From assembly GCA_001556125.1 (NCBI GenBank), contig LSIG01000030.1:1-15604 (forward strand): a stretch of DNA of 15,604 nt. The letters are read 5' to 3'. How positions within the stretch are numbered: position 1 is the first letter of the stretch; the number at the start of each line of letters is the position of its first letter. Under the pieces are notes generated by a model that did no database searches, was not told the DNA's origin, and worked only from the letters and a program-made list of their open reading frames with translations. Of this stretch, positions 13,018 through 15,604 are shown one piece after another. The translations under genes and the position numbers were made by a program. The DNA comes from Rhizobiales bacterium CCH10-E5 (GTDB lineage: Bacteria > Pseudomonadota > Alphaproteobacteria > Rhizobiales > Beijerinckiaceae).

Positions 13018-14121
13018 TCAATCGACCGCTGCAAGCAGAGCTTGCGCGTGTGCATGCACGACCTTGTCGAGACTGAACTGGTCGATGTAACGGGCACGGT
13101 ACTCAGCGTGACGGCGCTCGGCTGCGACATTGTCATGGTAATAGATCATCGCTGCCACGAAGCCGGCCACGTCATCCAACGCGACTAAACGGCCAATCCG
13201 CTCATCGACAATGATGTCGCTCGGCCCGAACTCGCAGTCAAAGGCGACGACCGGCAGGCCGAAGCGCAAACCCTCGCAAATGGCGAGGGACCAGCCCTCC
13301 CAGCGTGCACCTGACAAATAGACGTCGCTTCGCGAGAGAGGGGTCGCAGGGCTGTCGGGGTAATGCTCGATCGTCACGCGCCCGGACAAGCCGAGTTGGT
13401 CGATCAGCGTGCGGATCGCCGGTTCCTCCTCACCGTAGCCGACGAGTGAAAGTTGAGCGCCGTCACGCTCTCGGCAGAAGGCTGCAAACGCGTGCAGCAG
13501 AATATCGTACCCCTTCTGATAGGCGAACCGCCCGACGGTGACGAAGCGAACGGCACTCCCGCTGTCACGGTGATCGGGCGTAGGCCGGTCGAACGAACGC
13601 ACGGGATTGGGCACCCAGACGTGCTCGACCTCGCTCGGATAGTCGGCCTTGAAGGCCTCAAGCTGGCGTGGAGAGGTGCCGAAAATGCGCGTCAGCCGCG
13701 GCAGTACGAGAAACCGCATCACCTCAAACAGCACCTTCGCCATGGGCGAGCGCCGCTCAAGCCTCGGATTGCCGTGCAAATAAAGGATGAAGCGACGCCG
13801 GAGGCCAAGGCAGCAAAGCCAGAACACGGCGGTGGCCTCGACCTGAGGCACGACGACAAGGTCGAACCGGCCCTCGGCAACCACCCGCCGGACCCGACGG
13901 AGGAGATCGAACCGCCCGCTCGCGAAGCTGAGCACGACGTTGTACGGCCTGACATGGCCGACGATCTGCTCGAAGGGCGAGGTGTAGAGCACCGAAACCG
14001 CGACGGCTTCCGCATACTCGGTCGCCAGCGCAGAGCAGATCGAGTCGGTCACGCGCTCGATGCCGGCGAAGGAGCGCGTCGGCGGCACGACGTAGAGGAT
14101 AGTGATCTTCCTTTTTGACAT
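13018..14121 (-). CDS. glycosyltransferase family 4
   Basis: A 367-residue GT-B-fold glycosyltransferase, probably adding one sugar of the repeat unit in the cytoplasm. It begins SKRKITILYVVPPTRSFAGIE (2-22), with the Gly-containing acceptor loop near residue 20. HGNPR (116-120) and PNPV (171-174) mark the inter-domain region, and VGRFAYQKGYDILL (196-209) the donor domain. The EX7E motif is in RWEGWSLAICEGLRFGLP (273-290), and FGPSDII (298-304) follows. All key elements are intact and the length is usual. The ATG at 14121 has only a GAGAGAG stretch close upstream as ribosome binding site. It is divergent from the GT2 gene (157-nt gap) and is not part of the main operon. It may belong to the same polymer or to a neighbouring one. 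Sugar specificity is unknown. Confidence 0.92.
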   Translation of the reverse strand: MSKRKITILYVVPPTRSFAGIERVTDSICSALATEYAEAVAVSVLYTSPFEQIVGHVRPYNVVLSFASGRFDLLRRVRRVVAEGRFDLVVVPQVEATAVFWLCCLGLRRRFILYLHGNPRLERRSPMAKVLFEVMRFLVLPRLTRIFGTSPRQLEAFKADYPSEVEHVWVPNPVRSFDRPTPDHRDSGSAVRFVTVGRFAYQKGYDILLHAFAAFCRERDGAQLSLVGYGEEEPAIRTLIDQLGLSGRVTIEHYPDSPATPLSRSDVYLSGARWEGWSLAICEGLRFGLPVVAFDCEFGPSDIIVDERIGRLVALDDVAGFVAAMIYYHDNVAAERRHAEYRARYIDQFSLDKVVHAHAQALLAAVD

Positions 14122-14278
14122 CGCTCTCTCGACGCCATCGCACCGACCGCGAAACAGCGCTTGTCACGGTACGGCTCTTGCAAAGTCTGCGCCACGTCGG
14201 AAGGCTCGGCGGGCAGCTATGGACGGCATGCCGAGCGCGGCGGGCGGACCTCAGACAGAGGCTCAAGCGGGGCGAGGC

Positions 14279-15298
14279 ATGACCAGCTCGACGTTCAGGC
14301 TCGCGGTGATCGTGAACTGCTATAACTATGCCGAATATGTCGAGCGAGCGATCGGCAGCGTGCTCGCTCAGCGCCGCGATGACTGCGAGGTCATCGTCGT
14401 CGATGATGGCTCGACGGATGCATCCTGGGAGGTCATCCGCCAGACGGGGGTCAGAGCTTTCCGCATCGAGAACGGCGGCCAGCGCCGCGCTTGCATCTAT
14501 GGCCTCGACCAGACGACGGCGCCTTTCGTGCTGTTCCTCGACGCGGACGACGAGCTCTTGCCAGGCGCGCTCGACGCGATCATCCCCCATCTGCAGCCCG
14601 AGGTCGCCAAGGTTCAGTTCTGCCTTGGCCGCGTCGACGGCGGCGGCCAACACCTGGGCTCGATGGTTCCTCACCCCGAGCTGTTCTGCAGGGTTGGCGA
14701 TCTGCGGGAGCGTGTCCGCAGGACGGGTGTCTATGTCAGCCCGCCGACGTCGGGGAACGTCTTCAGGCGCGACCTGTGCGAATTGCTGCGCGACGCCGAT
14801 TACGACAACGCGGTCGATGGAATCATCATCCTAGCGGCTCCCTTCTTCGGCGAGATCGTATCTCTGCCGGAGGAGCTGGGGCTCTACCGCGTTCATGACC
14901 GCAACCTCTCAGGGGTCGGCCGCGGCATCGACGCCGACATAATCCGGCAGCATATGCAGCGCTTCAGGAACTGTATTGCTCACCTCAACAGGGTCATGCC
15001 CCGGGATTCGAAGCAGCAGCCCGTCGATATCGACACGACGTATTTTTACTTGGAAAAAAAGCTCATTCTCGCATCGGTCATCGGCCAAGTGGATCGCTAT
15101 CGACAACTTCCCAAGCTGCTCAACGTCATCATCGGAGACTATTTTCCGCCCGCCCGAAAATTGATGCTTTCGGGATTCCATATCCTCATCGCCATTCTGC
15201 CATTCAGCCTTTCGCGACACCTCATCGAGGTTCGCTACCGACCCGAGAAGCGTACGGGCGCGGCGTTGGCCCGGACGCTGACGGGCACCAACCGCTGA
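14279..15298 (+). CDS. glycosyltransferase family 2
   Basis: A 339-residue GT-A-fold glycosyltransferase. The N-terminus has AVIVNCYNYAEYVERAIGSVL (9-29), followed by the nucleotide-binding VIVVDDGSTD (38-47). The metal-binding DxD is in FLDADDE (86-92), and Gly-Gly-Gln (66-68) matches the usual GT2 acceptor-side loop. A later acidic stretch around DADYDNAVDG (172-181) and YRVHDRN (203-209) fits the family. A hydrophobic C-terminal segment (about 297-312) could associate with the membrane. The ATG at 14279 is chosen because the protein motif begins right after it and GGGG/GAGG lies just upstream. Frames open further upstream to 14102, but that part is Arg/Ser-rich, overlaps the divergent GT4 gene and looks non-coding. 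It probably adds a sugar to the EPS repeat unit. Specificity is unknown. Confidence 0.92.
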   Translation: MTSSTFRLAVIVNCYNYAEYVERAIGSVLAQRRDDCEVIVVDDGSTDASWEVIRQTGVRAFRIENGGQRRACIYGLDQTTAPFVLFLDADDELLPGALDAIIPHLQPEVAKVQFCLGRVDGGGQHLGSMVPHPELFCRVGDLRERVRRTGVYVSPPTSGNVFRRDLCELLRDADYDNAVDGIIILAAPFFGEIVSLPEELGLYRVHDRNLSGVGRGIDADIIRQHMQRFRNCIAHLNRVMPRDSKQQPVDIDTTYFYLEKKLILASVIGQVDRYRQLPKLLNVIIGDYFPPARKLMLSGFHILIAILPFSLSRHLIEVRYRPEKRTGAALARTLTGTNR

Positions 15299-15604
15299 GG
15301 TGACCTGCTAGAGGCCGGTCGTCTCACCGTGTCATCCATGCGAGCCTATAGCCGCCACGAGTTAGCCTCAGCGGGCGAAGATTTTCCGTGTCGTAGGCGA
15401 CCTCGCCGGTCGATCCATCCCGCGGATTAGGCTGCGGTGAAGCAGAGATTGCGGATTTGGCTCAGAGCCCGCTGCGCCACTGTAGCGCATTGCCGAACTA
15501 GAAATGCTCGAAACCAGACACTCCCAGAGTCAGCTATGGGCAAATGCCGCCAACGGCGCCTTCATAGTCTGCGCGACACGACGTGCTGAGAGAGAACTTA
15601 TCCC
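15299..15604. other. right-edge region without a recognisable gene
   Basis: 306 nt after the GT2 stop. It is visibly less GC-rich than the genes, and short frames in both strands are stopped within about 50 codons. I see no transposase remnant, tRNA or strong terminator. An imperfect hairpin with GGTGA/TCACC arms (15299-15328) follows the GT2 stop but lacks a T-run. The region could hold the promoter of a gene beyond the window. Confidence 0.4.

Noticed and set aside
14102..14278. N-terminal extension of the GT2 gene
   Set aside because: It overlaps the divergent GT4 gene, has low-complexity Arg/Ser/Ala content, and the GT2 fold begins just after the ATG at 14279.
15310..15460. Short minus-strand frame reading ...GEVAYDTENLRPL... 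near the right edge
   Set aside because: Only about 46 codons between stops, no start codon with ribosome binding site and no recognised family.

Overview
This GC-rich window looks like part of an alphaproteobacterial chromosome, most likely Hyphomicrobiales (Rhizobiales). I infer this from base composition, from close resemblance to the rhizobial exopolysaccharide proteins ExoY and ExoF, and from typical alphaproteobacterial gene packing. I cannot name genus or species from the sequence alone. The window is one exopolysaccharide (EPS) or surface-polysaccharide locus of the Wzx/Wzy type. I see no tRNA, rRNA, CRISPR array, insertion sequence or attachment site.

Layout. At the left edge (52-441, + strand) is a membrane fragment resembling the C-terminal end of a Wzx-type flippase, possibly frameshifted. 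It converges on a long minus-strand operon, read right to left from about 9.1 kb to 0.4 kb. In transcription order this encodes an ExoY-like priming sugar transferase, a GT4 glycosyltransferase, a small SAM methyltransferase, a Wzy/ligase-type polymerase, a fused GT4-GT2 glycosyltransferase, a Wzc/ExoP-like copolymerase with a degenerate ATPase domain, and an FkbM methyltransferase. The last four genes are tightly packed, with 1-4 nt overlaps at three junctions. Upstream, also on the minus strand, lie exoF (outer-membrane export) and a LuxR-type regulator whose receiver domain lacks the phospho-acceptor aspartate. Divergent from exoF on the + strand are a two-helix small membrane protein and a coiled-coil protein fused to a VanZ-like membrane domain. 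On the right, a GT4 gene (minus) and a GT2 gene (plus) form a divergent pair, followed by about 300 bp without a recognisable gene.

How the genes work together (family knowledge plus inference). The ExoY homologue loads the first sugar phosphate on undecaprenyl phosphate. The glycosyltransferases build the repeat unit and the two methyltransferases may O-methylate sugars. A Wzx flippase (probably encoded beyond the left edge) exports the lipid-linked repeat and the Wzy-like protein polymerises it. The Wzc-like protein and ExoF then control chain length and form the export conduit. No nucleotide-sugar synthesis genes are present, so precursors must come from elsewhere.

Most notable features. 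Both signalling-type proteins of the locus appear to have lost their phosphate chemistry: the LuxR receiver has Gly at the Asp position, and the copolymerase has lost the Walker A lysine, the Walker A-prime aspartates and the C-terminal tyrosine cluster. The exoY upstream region is a strikingly AT-rich island with inverted repeats overlapping a plausible promoter. A coiled-coil/VanZ-like fusion sits beside exoF. The rest is a fairly ordinary EPS cluster.
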